A stretch of DNA of 64,000 nucleotides from Streptomyces endophytica (GTDB lineage Bacteria > Actinomycetota > Actinomycetes > Streptomycetales > Streptomycetaceae). The notes below the pieces were generated by a model, which made no database searches, was not told the origin of the DNA, and saw only the letters and a program-made list of their open reading frames with translations. Positions 15,693 through 24,417 of this stretch are shown in pieces (position 1 is the first letter of the stretch; each line of letters starts with the position of its first letter). The DNA lies in assembly GCF_026153355.1 (NCBI RefSeq), contig NZ_CP110636.1, positions 4,464,001-4,528,000 on the forward strand. The letters run 5' to 3'. The position numbers were made by a program, and so were the translations under genes.

Positions 15693-16628
15693 ATGAGACA
15701 GGTCGCAAGAAAGGGCCTGATCACCATGGCGGCGGCCGGCGGGGTACTCGCCGCGGTCGCCGGCTACGCACACGCGGATGCGGGGGCCGCCGGCGGCGCG
15801 GTGAACTCGCCCGGCGTGGGATCCGGCAACAATGTCCAAGTACCGCTGCACGTCCCGGTGAACGCCTGTGGCAACACCGTCAACGTCGTCGGGCTGCTGA
15901 ACCCCGCGTTCGGCAACCACTGCGCCAACGACGTCGGCGGCCACCACACCGGACACCCGGGCGGCCCCCACCAGGGCGGGCATCCGGGCGGGCACCAGAG
16001 CGGGGGTGGCCACCACGGTGGCGCCAGCGCCGCGGGCGGCACCGCGAACTCACCCGGTGTGGGCTCCGGCAACAATGTCCAGGCGCCGGTCGACGTCCCG
16101 GTCAACGCCTGCGGCAACAGCGTTTCCGTGGTCGGTCTGCTGAACCCGGTCTTCGGCAACGACTGCGCCAACGACGCGCCGGCGCCGGGCCGTCCGCACC
16201 AGCCCCACCACCCCGGCAACCCGCAGCATCCGGGGCATCCGCACCACCCGGGGAAGCCGCATCACCCCGGGAAGCCACACCACCCGGGTAAGCCGCACCA
16301 CCCGGGCACCGGTGACCACACGGGGCACCACCCGCACCACCCGGGCAAGCCGCACCACCCGGAGCAGCAGCACCCGGGCAAGCCGCACCACCCGGGGAAG
16401 CCCGAGCACCCGGGGAAGCCGCACCAGCCGGCGACCCCGCAGCAGGGCGGCGGGCACACCCCGGCAGTGCAGCCGCAGACCGCGCCGCACAGCCAGGTCG
16501 TGCCGGCTCCCCGCCAGCAGCTTGCGGAGACCGGCGCCGGCGCTGCCGGTTACGCGATTCCGGCCGCGGCCGGGATGCTGCTCGGGGGCGCGGTGCTGTA
16601 CCGCAAGGCGCGTGCCGTCCGCCGGTGA
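15693..16628 (+). CDS. chpC: Long chaplin with sortase anchor (ChpC-like)
   Basis: A 311-residue cell-wall-anchored chaplin. It has an N-terminal signal peptide, then two chaplin domains (about residues 28-76 and 110-160), each with the paired Cys (NACGNTVNVVG...NHCAND; NACGNSVSVVG...NDCAND). These are followed by a long His/Pro/Gly repeat region (about 170-250) and a C-terminal LAETG sortase motif, hydrophobic stretch and RKARAVRR tail. Long chaplins are thought to tether the chaplin film to peptidoglycan through sortase. The linker between the two domains is also His/Gly rich. The His-rich repeats are far more extended than I would expect for ChpC. Confidence 0.9.
   Translation: MRQVARKGLITMAAAGGVLAAVAGYAHADAGAAGGAVNSPGVGSGNNVQVPLHVPVNACGNTVNVVGLLNPAFGNHCANDVGGHHTGHPGGPHQGGHPGGHQSGGGHHGGASAAGGTANSPGVGSGNNVQAPVDVPVNACGNSVSVVGLLNPVFGNDCANDAPAPGRPHQPHHPGNPQHPGHPHHPGKPHHPGKPHHPGKPHHPGTGDHTGHHPHHPGKPHHPEQQHPGKPHHPGKPEHPGKPHQPATPQQGGGHTPAVQPQTAPHSQVVPAPRQQLAETGAGAAGYAIPAAAGMLLGGAVLYRKARAVRR
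16201..16431 (+). repeat. HHPGKP-coding tandem repeats in the long chaplin gene
   Basis: Imperfect 18-bp units of the form CACCACCCGGGBAAGCCG are repeated through this stretch, occasionally interrupted, and encode a His-His-Pro-Gly-Lys-Pro array. They are likely prone to length change by slippage or recombination. Confidence 0.85.
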
Positions 16629-16708
16629 ACGGCGGCGCACACGCGGCGATCATGCGCCGGTCAGCGCTCCGTGACGAGCGGTAGCTGAGCGCGCACGAGC
16701 GCACCACT

Positions 16709-16738
16709 GAGCGGGCCCTGCCGAGGCGGGGCCCGCTC
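16709..16738. terminator. Strong hairpin after the long chaplin gene
   Basis: GAGCGGGCCC ... GGGCCCGCTC forms a perfect 10-bp stem with a 10-nt loop. It sits between the chaplin gene and the convergent DUF5703 gene and could end both. Confidence 0.8.
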
Positions 16739-16761
16739 TGCTGTTCACACGCCGGTGGCGG

Positions 16762-16950
16762 TCACCACGTGGCGCGGAGCTGTCGGATGATCCGGCGGCG
16801 CAGCCGCACCTTGCGGCTGCCGTCCGGATTCAGCCGCAGACGGTCCAACTCCCAGTGTCCGTACTCGGCATGGTCGGTCAGCAGGCGTGTGGTGGCCTTC
16901 CGGGAAACGCCCCGTGGCACGTACACATCGCAGAATTCGTATTCCGGCAT
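16762..16950 (-). CDS. DUF5703 family small protein
   Basis: A 62-residue basic protein, MPEYEFCDVYVPRGVSRKAT followed by a conserved TDHAEYGHWELDRLRL core and an Arg-rich tail. I recognise it as the actinobacterial DUF5703 family, whose function is unknown. It is divergent from the conserved hypothetical at 16998 with only 47 bp between the starts, so their promoters overlap. The high charge suggests a nucleic-acid or membrane contact, but that is a guess. Confidence 0.85.
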   Translation of the reverse strand: MPEYEFCDVYVPRGVSRKATTRLLTDHAEYGHWELDRLRLNPDGSRKVRLRRRIIRQLRATW

Positions 16951-16997
16951 CGCATCTATTGTGCGGGACCGGCCCCGGTACGGATAGCGTCTGCACT

Positions 16998-17672
16998 ATG
17001 TCTGATGCTGCGCAGCCTTCCGCTGCCGAGGTACGTGCCGCCGCCGAGGCGGTCAAAGCCGCGCTGGACCGTCACCTCGACGCGGTCGAACGCCGCTCGG
17101 GGCAGGACGATCCGGCTGTCTACGCCGCGTTCGACGAGCTCGCCGCCGCGGCCGAGGTGTACGACGAGCTGCTCTACGACACCTACGACGAGGTCACCCC
17201 CTTCGAGATCCCCGGCAGCGACGCGCTGCCCGCCTACGCGGGCCCGGAGGAGCCCAGTGCGCTCAGCGTGCTGATCCGGCGCGACTACACCGTCGCCGAA
17301 CCGCAGCGGCTGCTGCACCAGGCGCAGCGCATCGCGGACCTCGATCCGGACGCCGCCGACGAGGCGGCGGGACCCTCCGCGGACGCCGCCGCGGTCGTCG
17401 GCAGCAGCGTCCACGCGGCGCTGGGAGTGCTCTTCGGGGAGTTCGAACCGGACGAGATCGCCTCCCGGCACAAGGAGTTCGGCCTGGAGGAGGGCGACTC
17501 CACGCTGTGGGTGGCGGCCGCCGACGAACCCGCCGAGCCGGGGGAGTGGCTCTCCGCGCCGTTCGACCAGGCGGACCCGCAGCGGGTGGTGTGCCGCTTC
17601 GACGTCAGCGCCGTCTTCGACGAGGAACTGGGCGACGACGACCTGCTGGAGCCGCTCGACCGCGAGAGGTGA
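16998..17672 (+). CDS. Conserved actinobacterial hypothetical protein
   Basis: A 224-residue acidic protein, probably cytoplasmic, with no signal or membrane segment. The first 60 residues are helical and charged (EVRAAAEAVKAALDRHLDAVERRSG). A middle block reads SALSVLIRRDYTVAEPQRLLHQAQRI, and the C-terminal half contains the alternating segment EGDSTLWVAAADEPAEPGEWLSAPF. No domain is recognised. A TAGCGT hexamer ends 7 bp before the ATG, which would fit a leaderless transcript. It ends at a strong hairpin. Confidence 0.72.
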   Translation: MSDAAQPSAAEVRAAAEAVKAALDRHLDAVERRSGQDDPAVYAAFDELAAAAEVYDELLYDTYDEVTPFEIPGSDALPAYAGPEEPSALSVLIRRDYTVAEPQRLLHQAQRIADLDPDAADEAAGPSADAAAVVGSSVHAALGVLFGEFEPDEIASRHKEFGLEEGDSTLWVAAADEPAEPGEWLSAPFDQADPQRVVCRFDVSAVFDEELGDDDLLEPLDRER

Positions 17673-17677
17673 GGGCA

Positions 17678-17709
17678 CAGGCGGCCGCTCCGCTCCGGGC
17701 GGCCGCCTG
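17678..17709. terminator. Hairpin between convergent genes
   Basis: CAGGCGGCCG ... CGGCCGCCTG forms a perfect 10-bp stem with a 12-nt loop. It lies between the conserved hypothetical and the end of the RecD-like gene. Confidence 0.8.
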
Positions 17710-17720
17710 CGCACCCCGCC

Positions 17721-20047
17721 TCACTCCGTGGCGTCCTCCGCGAACGGCACGCTCTGCTGCCCGAGCAGCGTCCGCAGCCGGGTCGTCCGCTCCTTGACGG
17801 GCAGCTCGGCGACCGCCCGGGCCAGCGCCTGATCGGCGCCCTGCACCACCGACAGATGCCGCTCACCGCGGCCGAAGGCCGTGTAGACCCAGGCGCGGGT
17901 CAGCCCGCCCGTGGCGTCCCCGGGCACCACGACCACCGCGGCCGGCCAGCGCATCCCGGCCGCCTGATGGGCGGTGAGCGCCCAGCCGTGCCGGACCGCG
18001 CCGCCGACCCGCTCGCGCGGCACCACGACCGCGGTCCCCGCGCAGTCCAGATGCAGCCCCGCGGCGTCGGCGCCGGTGACCGTGCCGGGCAGCGTACGGC
18101 CGGGGGCCGGGGCGTAGGCCACGCGGTCGCCGGGGTCGAAGCCGCCGAACCGGCCGGGGCCGGGGTTGAGCCGCTCCTTGAGCGCGGCGTTCAGCGCCCG
18201 GGTGCCGGCCGCGCCGCCGTGTCCGACCGTGATGACCTGGGTGTCCTCCGGCGGGACGCCCAGCGCCCGGGGCACGGAGTCGGCGACCAGCTGGACGGCG
18301 CGGTGCACCGCCTCGCCGGCGTCCCGCACCGGGACGATCACCACCTCCTTGCCGGGCGCCTCGACCTGGCTCAGCTCACCGATGCCGATGCCGGACACCA
18401 GCTCGCCGATCGGGCCGAAGTCCGGGGTGCGGGAGGCGACCTGGGGGCAGAAGCGGGCCGCGAGGACATCGGCGAAGAGACGGCCGGGGCCGGCGGACCA
18501 CAGGACGCCGGGATCGCCGCTGAGCACCAGCCGGGTCCCGTCGGTCAGCGACTCGACGAGCAGGGCCGCGGTCTCCAGATCCAGCTGCGGGGCGTCCAGC
18601 ACCACCAGCAGATCCAGCGCGAGGGCGCCGTCCGCGTCCCGGCCGGGGCCCTCCTGCCCGGACAGCAGCCCGGCGACCGTCACCGCCGCCGCGCCCGACC
18701 CCGCGGAACCGGCCTCCGGGCCCGCCTCGGGGGCGAGCGCGGCGAGGTCGGTGGCCAGCCGGCCGCGGCCGCTGTCGCTGTGGGTGGCACCGAAGGCCCG
18801 CAGGCCCAGCGCACGGGCCGCGGCGATCAGCGCGGCGGGCTCGGCGCGGGCCGCCTCGGCGCCCGTGTGCGCCACCAGGCCGCTGTGCGCGGCGGCCCGG
18901 ATCAGCTCCGCCGCCGACGGCGACGGCGCGGCGGCGGCCGCGGCCTCCCAGTCGGCGGCGGAGGGACGGACCGGTGCCGCCGGGGTGTCACCGTCCTCCG
19001 GTGCGCCGCCGTCCGCCCGCCCGTCGGCGTCCGCGGCACCGGATGCGGCGTCCGGCGCCTCGGATGCGGCGTCCGCGGCACCGGAGTCCGGGACCGGCTC
19101 GAAGGTGTTGAGCAGCCGGGCCAGGCCGTCGGCGACGCTCTCCTCGGCCATGGCCCAGCGGTCCAGGCCCAGCAGGATCCGGACCGGCCGCTCCTCCTCG
19201 TCCTCGTCCGCCGCGGGCCGGGCCCGGCCCGGTTCCTCGATCGCGTCCTGGAAGACCAGCACGGCGCCCTCGGCGATGGCGCTCTGCAGGGCCTCGTCGG
19301 GGTCGGGCACCTGGCGCTGCGCGAGGGCGGCGCGCAGCGCGCCGGCCTCCAGCGCGGAATGCCCCGCGACCGCGGCCTGCTCCAGCAGCCAGCCGACCAG
19401 CGCCTGGCCGCGGCGCTCGTCGCCCGGGCCGGCGGCGCCGCCGAGCAGCGCCCGCGCGAAGCCGTCGGCCTGCTCGGGCCGCACGCCCGGCACCCCGAGC
19501 AGCTGCCAGGGGTCCTCGCGCAGGGCCTCCGCGGCCCGCTCCCCGAGCACCTCGGCGGTCGGCTCCGCGAGGGTCTCGGGCGCACCGCCCGCCCGCAGGA
19601 CCTGCCGTACGCCGTCCAGGCCGGGGGCGGGGGCCGGGAGAGACGCGGCCGGGGCGGCGGCCGGGCCGCCCACGGGCGGGGCGGGCGGTCCGGCCGGTGC
19701 GGGGGCGCGGTGCGCGGGGGCCGGCTCCGGGGGCGGGCCCGCCGGTCCGCCCCCGGGTGCGGGGGCGGCGGGCGCCGGGGCCGCCTTGGCGGGTGCGGCC
19801 GGCCTGGCCGGGCGCGGGGCGTCGGCGAAGAACGACGCGGCCGAGCGCTCGCCGCTCTCCACGGCCCGGACGGCGGCCGCCAGTGCCGCCGCGGTGGCCT
19901 TGCCGGCCGGGGGCGCCGCGGCCGGCGCCTCGCTCACCGTCGCGCCCGGGTCCGCCGCCGGCGCCCCCTCGGGCGTGGGGCCTCCGCGGTCCCGGGTGCG
20001 GCCTCCTGCCCGGACGGTGTGTCGCCGGCGGGGCGGTCGGTGCTCAC
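17721..20047 (-). CDS. Degenerate RecD2-like helix-hairpin-helix/helicase protein (apparent frameshift near N-terminus)
   Basis: About 775 residues. After a disordered Ala/Pro-rich N-terminus, a conserved block reads AALAAAVRAVESGERSAASFFADA. Next comes a helix-hairpin-helix-type segment (LLGVPGVRPEQADGFARALL), then a RecD2-like helicase core ending in the UvrD-C2-like ALTAHQAAGMRWPAAVVVVPGD. The catalytic boxes are missing: the position of the Walker A Lys reads AHTGAEAARAEPAAL, and Walker B is VVLDAPQLD instead of DE. The natural start is most likely GTG 20047, which overlaps the upstream aldo/keto reductase stop (GTGA). That frame is lost by one missing base at the G run 19977-19980. If the gap is real, GTG 19937 is the next start. 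The DNA-binding role is inferred. Confidence 0.75.
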
Positions 20048-21027
20048 AGCGTGCTCCAGTCGTGATCGGGGTAGTGGTGCACCGGAGCCGACACATCGTC
20101 CAGCGCCCGGCGGATCTCGTCAGGAAGACTAAGGGCCTCCACTGACAACGCCGCTCTGAGCTGCTGTGCCGTGCGGGCGCCCAGGACCGGCGCGGTCACC
20201 CCCGGACGGTCCCGGAGCCACGAGAGGGCGACCTGGAGCGGGGTGACGGCCAGTCCGTCGGCGGCGGTGGTGACGGCCTCGACGACCCGGCCCGCCGTCT
20301 CGTCGAGATACGGCGCGACGAACGCCGCCAGGTGCTCCGAGGCACCGCGCGAGTCGGCCGGGGTCGCATGGCGGTACTTCCCGGTCAGCACGCCCCGGCC
20401 CAGCGGTGAGGACGGTAGGACGCCCATCCCGAGGTCGAGCGCCGCGGGCAGCACCTCGCGCTCGATGCCGCGCTGCAGGAGGGAGTACTCCATCTGGGTG
20501 CTCGCCAGGCGGTTGCGCACCCCGGGCGCCGCGAGCTGCCAGGCGGCGGCCTTGGCCAGCTGCCAGCCGGAGAAGTTCGACAGGCCCACATAGCGCGCCC
20601 GGCCGGTGGTGACCGCGAGGTCGAGCGCCTGGAGGGTCTCCTCCAGCGGGGTGTGCGGGTCGAAGGCGTGGAGCTGCCACAGGTCGACGTACTCGGTGCC
20701 CAGCCGTTCCAGGGAGGCGTCGAGGGCGGCGAGGAGATGGCGCCGTGAGCAGTCCACCCGGCGGTCGGCCTCCAGCACGCTGCCGGCCTTCGTCGCGATC
20801 ACCAGGTCCTCGCGCGGAACCAGCCCCTCCATCAGCCGGCCGAGGAGGTACTCGGCACCGCCGTCGGCATAGATGTCGGCGGTGTCGACGAGCGTGCCGC
20901 CGGCCTCCCAGAACGTCTTGAGCTGATCGGCGGCTTCCTGCTCGCCCGTGTCGCGGGCCCAGTTCAGGGTGCCGAGCCCGAGCCGGGACACGCGAAGGCC
21001 CGTTCGGCCGAGGTGCCTTTGCTCCAT
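20044..21027 (-). CDS. Aldo/keto reductase
   Basis: A 327-residue NAD(P)H-dependent oxidoreductase of the AKR superfamily (TIM barrel). The catalytic tetrad is recognisable: Asp and Tyr in VDTADIYADGGAEYLLG, Lys in VIATKAGSV and His in VDLWQLHAFD. The C-terminal cofactor-binding region carries VLGARTAQQLRAAL. It is of the YajO/general-stress type with broad carbonyl specificity; no specific substrate can be given. ATG 21027 is chosen because MEQRHLGRTGLRVSRLGLGT is the standard N-terminus. Its stop overlaps the RecD-like GTG start, so the two are probably co-transcribed. Confidence 0.9.
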   Translation of the reverse strand: MEQRHLGRTGLRVSRLGLGTLNWARDTGEQEAADQLKTFWEAGGTLVDTADIYADGGAEYLLGRLMEGLVPREDLVIATKAGSVLEADRRVDCSRRHLLAALDASLERLGTEYVDLWQLHAFDPHTPLEETLQALDLAVTTGRARYVGLSNFSGWQLAKAAAWQLAAPGVRNRLASTQMEYSLLQRGIEREVLPAALDLGMGVLPSSPLGRGVLTGKYRHATPADSRGASEHLAAFVAPYLDETAGRVVEAVTTAADGLAVTPLQVALSWLRDRPGVTAPVLGARTAQQLRAALSVEALSLPDEIRRALDDVSAPVHHYPDHDWSTL

Positions 21028-21130
21028 GGGCCCTGAGAGTACGCGCCGGGCGCCGGGAACAGGGGACCTGTGGACAACCCGTCGGTGACGCCCGGCGGGG
21101 GTGCGCGCTACAGTCCCCGGAACAGCGACG

Positions 21131-21144
21131 TTACTGATCGGTAA
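21131..21144. promoter_or_regulatory. Near-palindromic candidate operator upstream of the LLM gene
   Basis: TTACTGATCGGTAA is symmetric at 12 of 14 positions (TTACnGATCnGTAA). It ends 10 bp before the start codon of the F420-type oxidoreductase, overlapping the leader. The shape is typical of TetR-family sites; no TetR gene is adjacent. Confidence 0.4.
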
Positions 21145-21154
21145 GGGGAGCGGC

Positions 21155-22210
21155 ATGAGGCTTGGCATCAACCTCGGCTACTGGGGCGCCGGGATGGACT
21201 CCGACAATCTCGTGGTGGCGCAGGAGGCCGACCGCCTCGGCTACTCCGTCTGCTGGGCCGCCGAGGCGTACGGGTCCGACGCCGCCACCGTGCTCTCCTG
21301 GGTCGCCGCCCAGACCGAGCGCATCGACATCGGCTCCGCCATCTTCCAGATCCCGGCGCGGACGCCCGCCATGACCGCGATGACGGCCGCCACCCTGGAC
21401 TCGCTCTCCGGCGGCCGGTTCCGCCTCGGCCTCGGCGTCTCCGGCCCGCAGGTCTCCGAGGGCTGGTACGGCGTCAAGTTCGACAAGCCGCTGGCCCGCA
21501 CCCGCGAGTACGTCGAGATCGTCCGCAAGGCGATGAGCCGCGAGCGGCTGTCCTACGAAGGCGAGCACTGGACGCTGCCGCTGCCCGGCGGCCCGGGCAA
21601 GCCGCTGAAGCTCACCGTCCACCCGCAGCGCCCGCACATCCCGCTCTACATCGCCGCGATCGGCCCCAAGAACCTCCAGCAGACCGGCGAGATCGCCGAC
21701 GGCGCGCTGCTGATCTTCCCCGCCGCCGAGAACCTGGAGGAGACCGCGGTCGCCCACCTCCGGGCCGGCCGGGAGAAGGCCGGCAAGACCCTGGACGGCT
21801 TCGACATCTGCCCGACGCTGCCGCTGGCAGTCGGCGCCGACAAGGACGTCAGCGCGCTGGCCGACATGTTCCGCCCGTACACCGCGCTCTACGTCGGCGG
21901 CATGGGCAGCCGCAAGCAGAACTTCTACAACCAGGCGGCCCGGCGGATGGGCTACGAGAAGGAAGCCGCCGAGATCCAGGACAAGTACCTGTCCGGCGAC
22001 AAGGAGGGCGCCGCCGCGGCGATCCCGGAGAAGCTGATCGACCAGACCACGCTGCTCGGTTCGGTCGAGCGGATCGCCGACCGGATGCGGGCCTACGCGG
22101 ACGCCGGGGTGACCACGCTGACGCTGTCCCCGGCGGGCTTCGGACTGGAGGACCGGCTGGCCTCGCTGCGGGCCGGAACGGAGGCCCTGGAGCGCGCCGG
22201 GCTGGCATGA
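21155..22210 (+). CDS. LLM-class F420-dependent oxidoreductase
   Basis: A 351-residue luciferase-like (bacterial luciferase-fold TIM barrel) flavin/F420 oxidoreductase. It begins MRLGINLGYWGAGMDSDNLV. Family blocks are GSAIFQIPARTPAMTAMTAATLDSLSGGRFRLGLGVSGPQVSEGWYG and the C-terminal LLGSVERIADRMRAYADAGVTTLTL. Close homologues use deazaflavin F420 to reduce or oxidise small organic compounds; the native substrate is unknown. A hairpin begins at its stop codon, so it is likely monocistronic. Confidence 0.92.
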   Translation: MRLGINLGYWGAGMDSDNLVVAQEADRLGYSVCWAAEAYGSDAATVLSWVAAQTERIDIGSAIFQIPARTPAMTAMTAATLDSLSGGRFRLGLGVSGPQVSEGWYGVKFDKPLARTREYVEIVRKAMSRERLSYEGEHWTLPLPGGPGKPLKLTVHPQRPHIPLYIAAIGPKNLQQTGEIADGALLIFPAAENLEETAVAHLRAGREKAGKTLDGFDICPTLPLAVGADKDVSALADMFRPYTALYVGGMGSRKQNFYNQAARRMGYEKEAAEIQDKYLSGDKEGAAAAIPEKLIDQTTLLGSVERIADRMRAYADAGVTTLTLSPAGFGLEDRLASLRAGTEALERAGLA

Positions 22211-22241
22211 GCGCCGCCGGGCGAACGGACCGGCGGCGCTC
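22209..22241 (+). terminator. Hairpin at the stop of the LLM gene
   Basis: GAGCGCCGCCGG ... CCGGCGGCGCTC forms a perfect 12-bp stem with a 9-nt loop, starting within the TGA stop codon. The rest of the gap to 22525 holds no gene; a TTGACT hexamer at about 22487 may belong to the promoter of the ferritin-like gene. Confidence 0.8.
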
Positions 22242-22525
22242 AGCGAGAGGCGCCCGGTGAAACGCCCGGTAGCGACCGGCGAAGGGCCCGGCGCCGGGGC
22301 AGCCGGACCTCGGGCCTTTCCGGGAGCCTGCGGCCGTGGTGGGGGCTCGGGGGATCTTCCCCGCCACGGCCGTCGCGCTGCACAACGCCGGTACGGGCGG
22401 CCGGGTTACGCCCCGCCACCCGGCCGCGCCTCGTCCGAACGGGCGAACGGGCGCCCCGTCCGGTTGCCGCGCCCGGAACACCCGCTTTGACTGTTCGCGG
22501 GTGTGTCCGTTCGGAGGTGACGCAG

Positions 22526-23314
22526 ATGCTCTCGGCCCGGAGCCTTTTCCAGGAGATCGTCGACGACGACGAGGCCTACCGCCTGTTCTGCTCCATAGCG
22601 GCGAGCGGTGAGGCCCAGGGCGGCTGGGAGAACGGTCGGATCGCCGCACTGCTGCCGGAGTCGCTGCGCGATCTGGCACCCAAGGTCGCCCGGCACGGCG
22701 CCGACGAGGACAAGCACGGCCGGATCTTCCGGGCCCTGCTGCGCAAGCGCGGGCTGACCCCCACCGACGTCCCCGCGGCCACCGACTACACCATGCTCCT
22801 GGAACGGCGGGGCATCGGTCTGGCGCACGACAAGCTGCGCCGTGACGAGCCGCTCGGCGAGCTCGACATCATCACCTACCTCGCCCACAGCCGGGTCACC
22901 GAACAGCGCGCCGCCGACCAGATGGCCCTGCTCACCAGGCATTTCGGCGACCACCCCGAGGTGGGCAAGGCGATCCGGATGATCTCGGACGACGAGAGCA
23001 ACCACCTCGCCTACTGCCACGAGGAACTGCTCCGCCTCGCCCGGGCCGGCCACGGGCGGACCATCCAGCGGGCCCTCCACGAGTGCGCGCACGCCGAGAT
23101 CGCCGTCTACCGGGACGTCAGCCTGGCCGTGATGGACCGCATGGGCCGCATCCTGAAGTGGCCGAGGGCCAAGTCCGCGGCGCTCACCGCCGGCATCGCG
23201 GCGGTGTACGGATACGAGCGGCTGGGCGGCTGGCGGCGGATGGTCAGTCTCACGATGCCCGAGCGGCGGGACGCGCTGGGCGGCCCGGCCACCTCCGCCC
23301 CGGAGTTCGCGTGA
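22526..23314 (+). CDS. Ferritin-like domain protein
   Basis: A 262-residue four-helix-bundle protein. Two Glu/His-containing helices carry potential di-iron ligands: VARHGADEDKHGRIFRALL and SDDESNHLAYCHEELLRLA, with further candidates in LAHSRVTEQRAADQMALL and ALHECAHAEIAVYRDV. Members store iron or act as di-iron oxidases, and the sequence does not distinguish these. The start at ATG 22526 is supported by GGAGGTGA. The gene is alone, facing CorA tail-to-tail. Confidence 0.85.
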   Translation: MLSARSLFQEIVDDDEAYRLFCSIAASGEAQGGWENGRIAALLPESLRDLAPKVARHGADEDKHGRIFRALLRKRGLTPTDVPAATDYTMLLERRGIGLAHDKLRRDEPLGELDIITYLAHSRVTEQRAADQMALLTRHFGDHPEVGKAIRMISDDESNHLAYCHEELLRLARAGHGRTIQRALHECAHAEIAVYRDVSLAVMDRMGRILKWPRAKSAALTAGIAAVYGYERLGGWRRMVSLTMPERRDALGGPATSAPEFA

Positions 23315-23362
23315 GCCGGGGTTCGCGCGAGGACGCCGACGGGGGGCTTCCGCGTCGGGCCC

Positions 23363-24358
23363 TCAGAGCCAGCCGCGGCGCTTGAAGAGCCGGTAGAGCG
23401 ACACCTCGATGAGGATCATCACCACGAGCACCCCCGGGTAGCCCCAGTGCCACCTCAGCTCCGGCATGTTCTCGAAGTTCATGCCGTAGACCCCGGCGAT
23501 CAGGGTGGGGACGGCCGCCAGCGCCGCCCAGGCCGAGATCTTGCGCATGTCGTCGTTCTGCCGGACGCCCATCTGTGCCAGATGGGCGGCGAGAATGTCC
23601 GAAAGCAACCGGTCCAGGCTGTCCACCGACTCATTCGCCCGGGTGAGGTGGTCGTCGACGTCGCGGAAGAACGGCCGGGCGTGATCGTGCACGAACGGCA
23701 CTCCCGGGTTCTGCAACCGGGCCATCGGCTCCGCCAGCGGGCCGGTCGCCCGCCGGAACTCCATCACCTCGCGCTTGAACGCGTAGATCTCCGCGGCGGT
23801 GTTCCGGGTGTCCCGGCCACGGACCGGGGCGAACACCTCGGCCTCCAACTCCTCCATGTCCAGGGCGAGTTCGGAGGCCACCTCGATGTAGTGGTCGACC
23901 ACCGCGTCGCTGACCGCGTAGAGCACCGCGCCCGGCCCGTGCCGCAGGATCTCCGGATGCTCCTCCAGTCGGCGCCGCACCGCCGCCAGCGGGCTGGCCT
24001 CGCCGTGCCGGACGGTCACCACGAACGAGTCCCCCACGAAGACCATCAGCTCCGACGCCGTCACCGTGTCGGCGTGGGTGTCGTACGTGACCGGCTTCAG
24101 CACCATGAACAGCGAGTCGTCGTAGACCTCCAGCTTGGGCCGCTGGTGCGCCTTGAGCGCGTCCTCGACGGCCAGCGGGTGCAGCGCGAACTCGCTGGTC
24201 ACGCGGTCGAACTCGTCCGGCGTCGGCTCGTGCATCCCCAGCCAGAGGAAAGAGTGCCCCTCCGCCCGCGCCGCCTTCAGCGCGCCGGAGAAGTCGGCCG
24301 CGCAGTCCGTGCGGCGGCCCTCCCGGTAGATGGCGCAGTCCACGATCACACCAGGCAT
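23363..24358 (-). CDS. corA: CorA-family magnesium/cobalt transporter
   Basis: A 331-residue divalent cation channel. A large cytoplasmic N-terminal domain (about 1-265) includes long charged helices. Two C-terminal transmembrane helices follow, with the diagnostic YGMNFENMP pore motif between them, and a basic tail (YRLFKRRGWL). CorA pentamers import Mg2+ and are gated by cytoplasmic Mg2+. The start at ATG 24358 gives MPGVIVDCAIY. It is divergent from the phosphomutase gene with 59 bp between starts. Confidence 0.93.
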   Translation of the reverse strand: MPGVIVDCAIYREGRRTDCAADFSGALKAARAEGHSFLWLGMHEPTPDEFDRVTSEFALHPLAVEDALKAHQRPKLEVYDDSLFMVLKPVTYDTHADTVTASELMVFVGDSFVVTVRHGEASPLAAVRRRLEEHPEILRHGPGAVLYAVSDAVVDHYIEVASELALDMEELEAEVFAPVRGRDTRNTAAEIYAFKREVMEFRRATGPLAEPMARLQNPGVPFVHDHARPFFRDVDDHLTRANESVDSLDRLLSDILAAHLAQMGVRQNDDMRKISAWAALAAVPTLIAGVYGMNFENMPELRWHWGYPGVLVVMILIEVSLYRLFKRRGWL

Positions 24359-24417
24359 TCTCGCGCGTCCCCGGGACCCCTGCCAGGAAGCGGTACCCGG
24401 AACGTAGGGTGGCGGGC

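Noticed and set aside
16201..16431. CRISPR-like array
   Set aside because: The repeats are contiguous, coding and without unique spacers. They belong to the chaplin gene. No cas genes are in the window; the RecB-like nuclease at 56672 is not in a cas setting.
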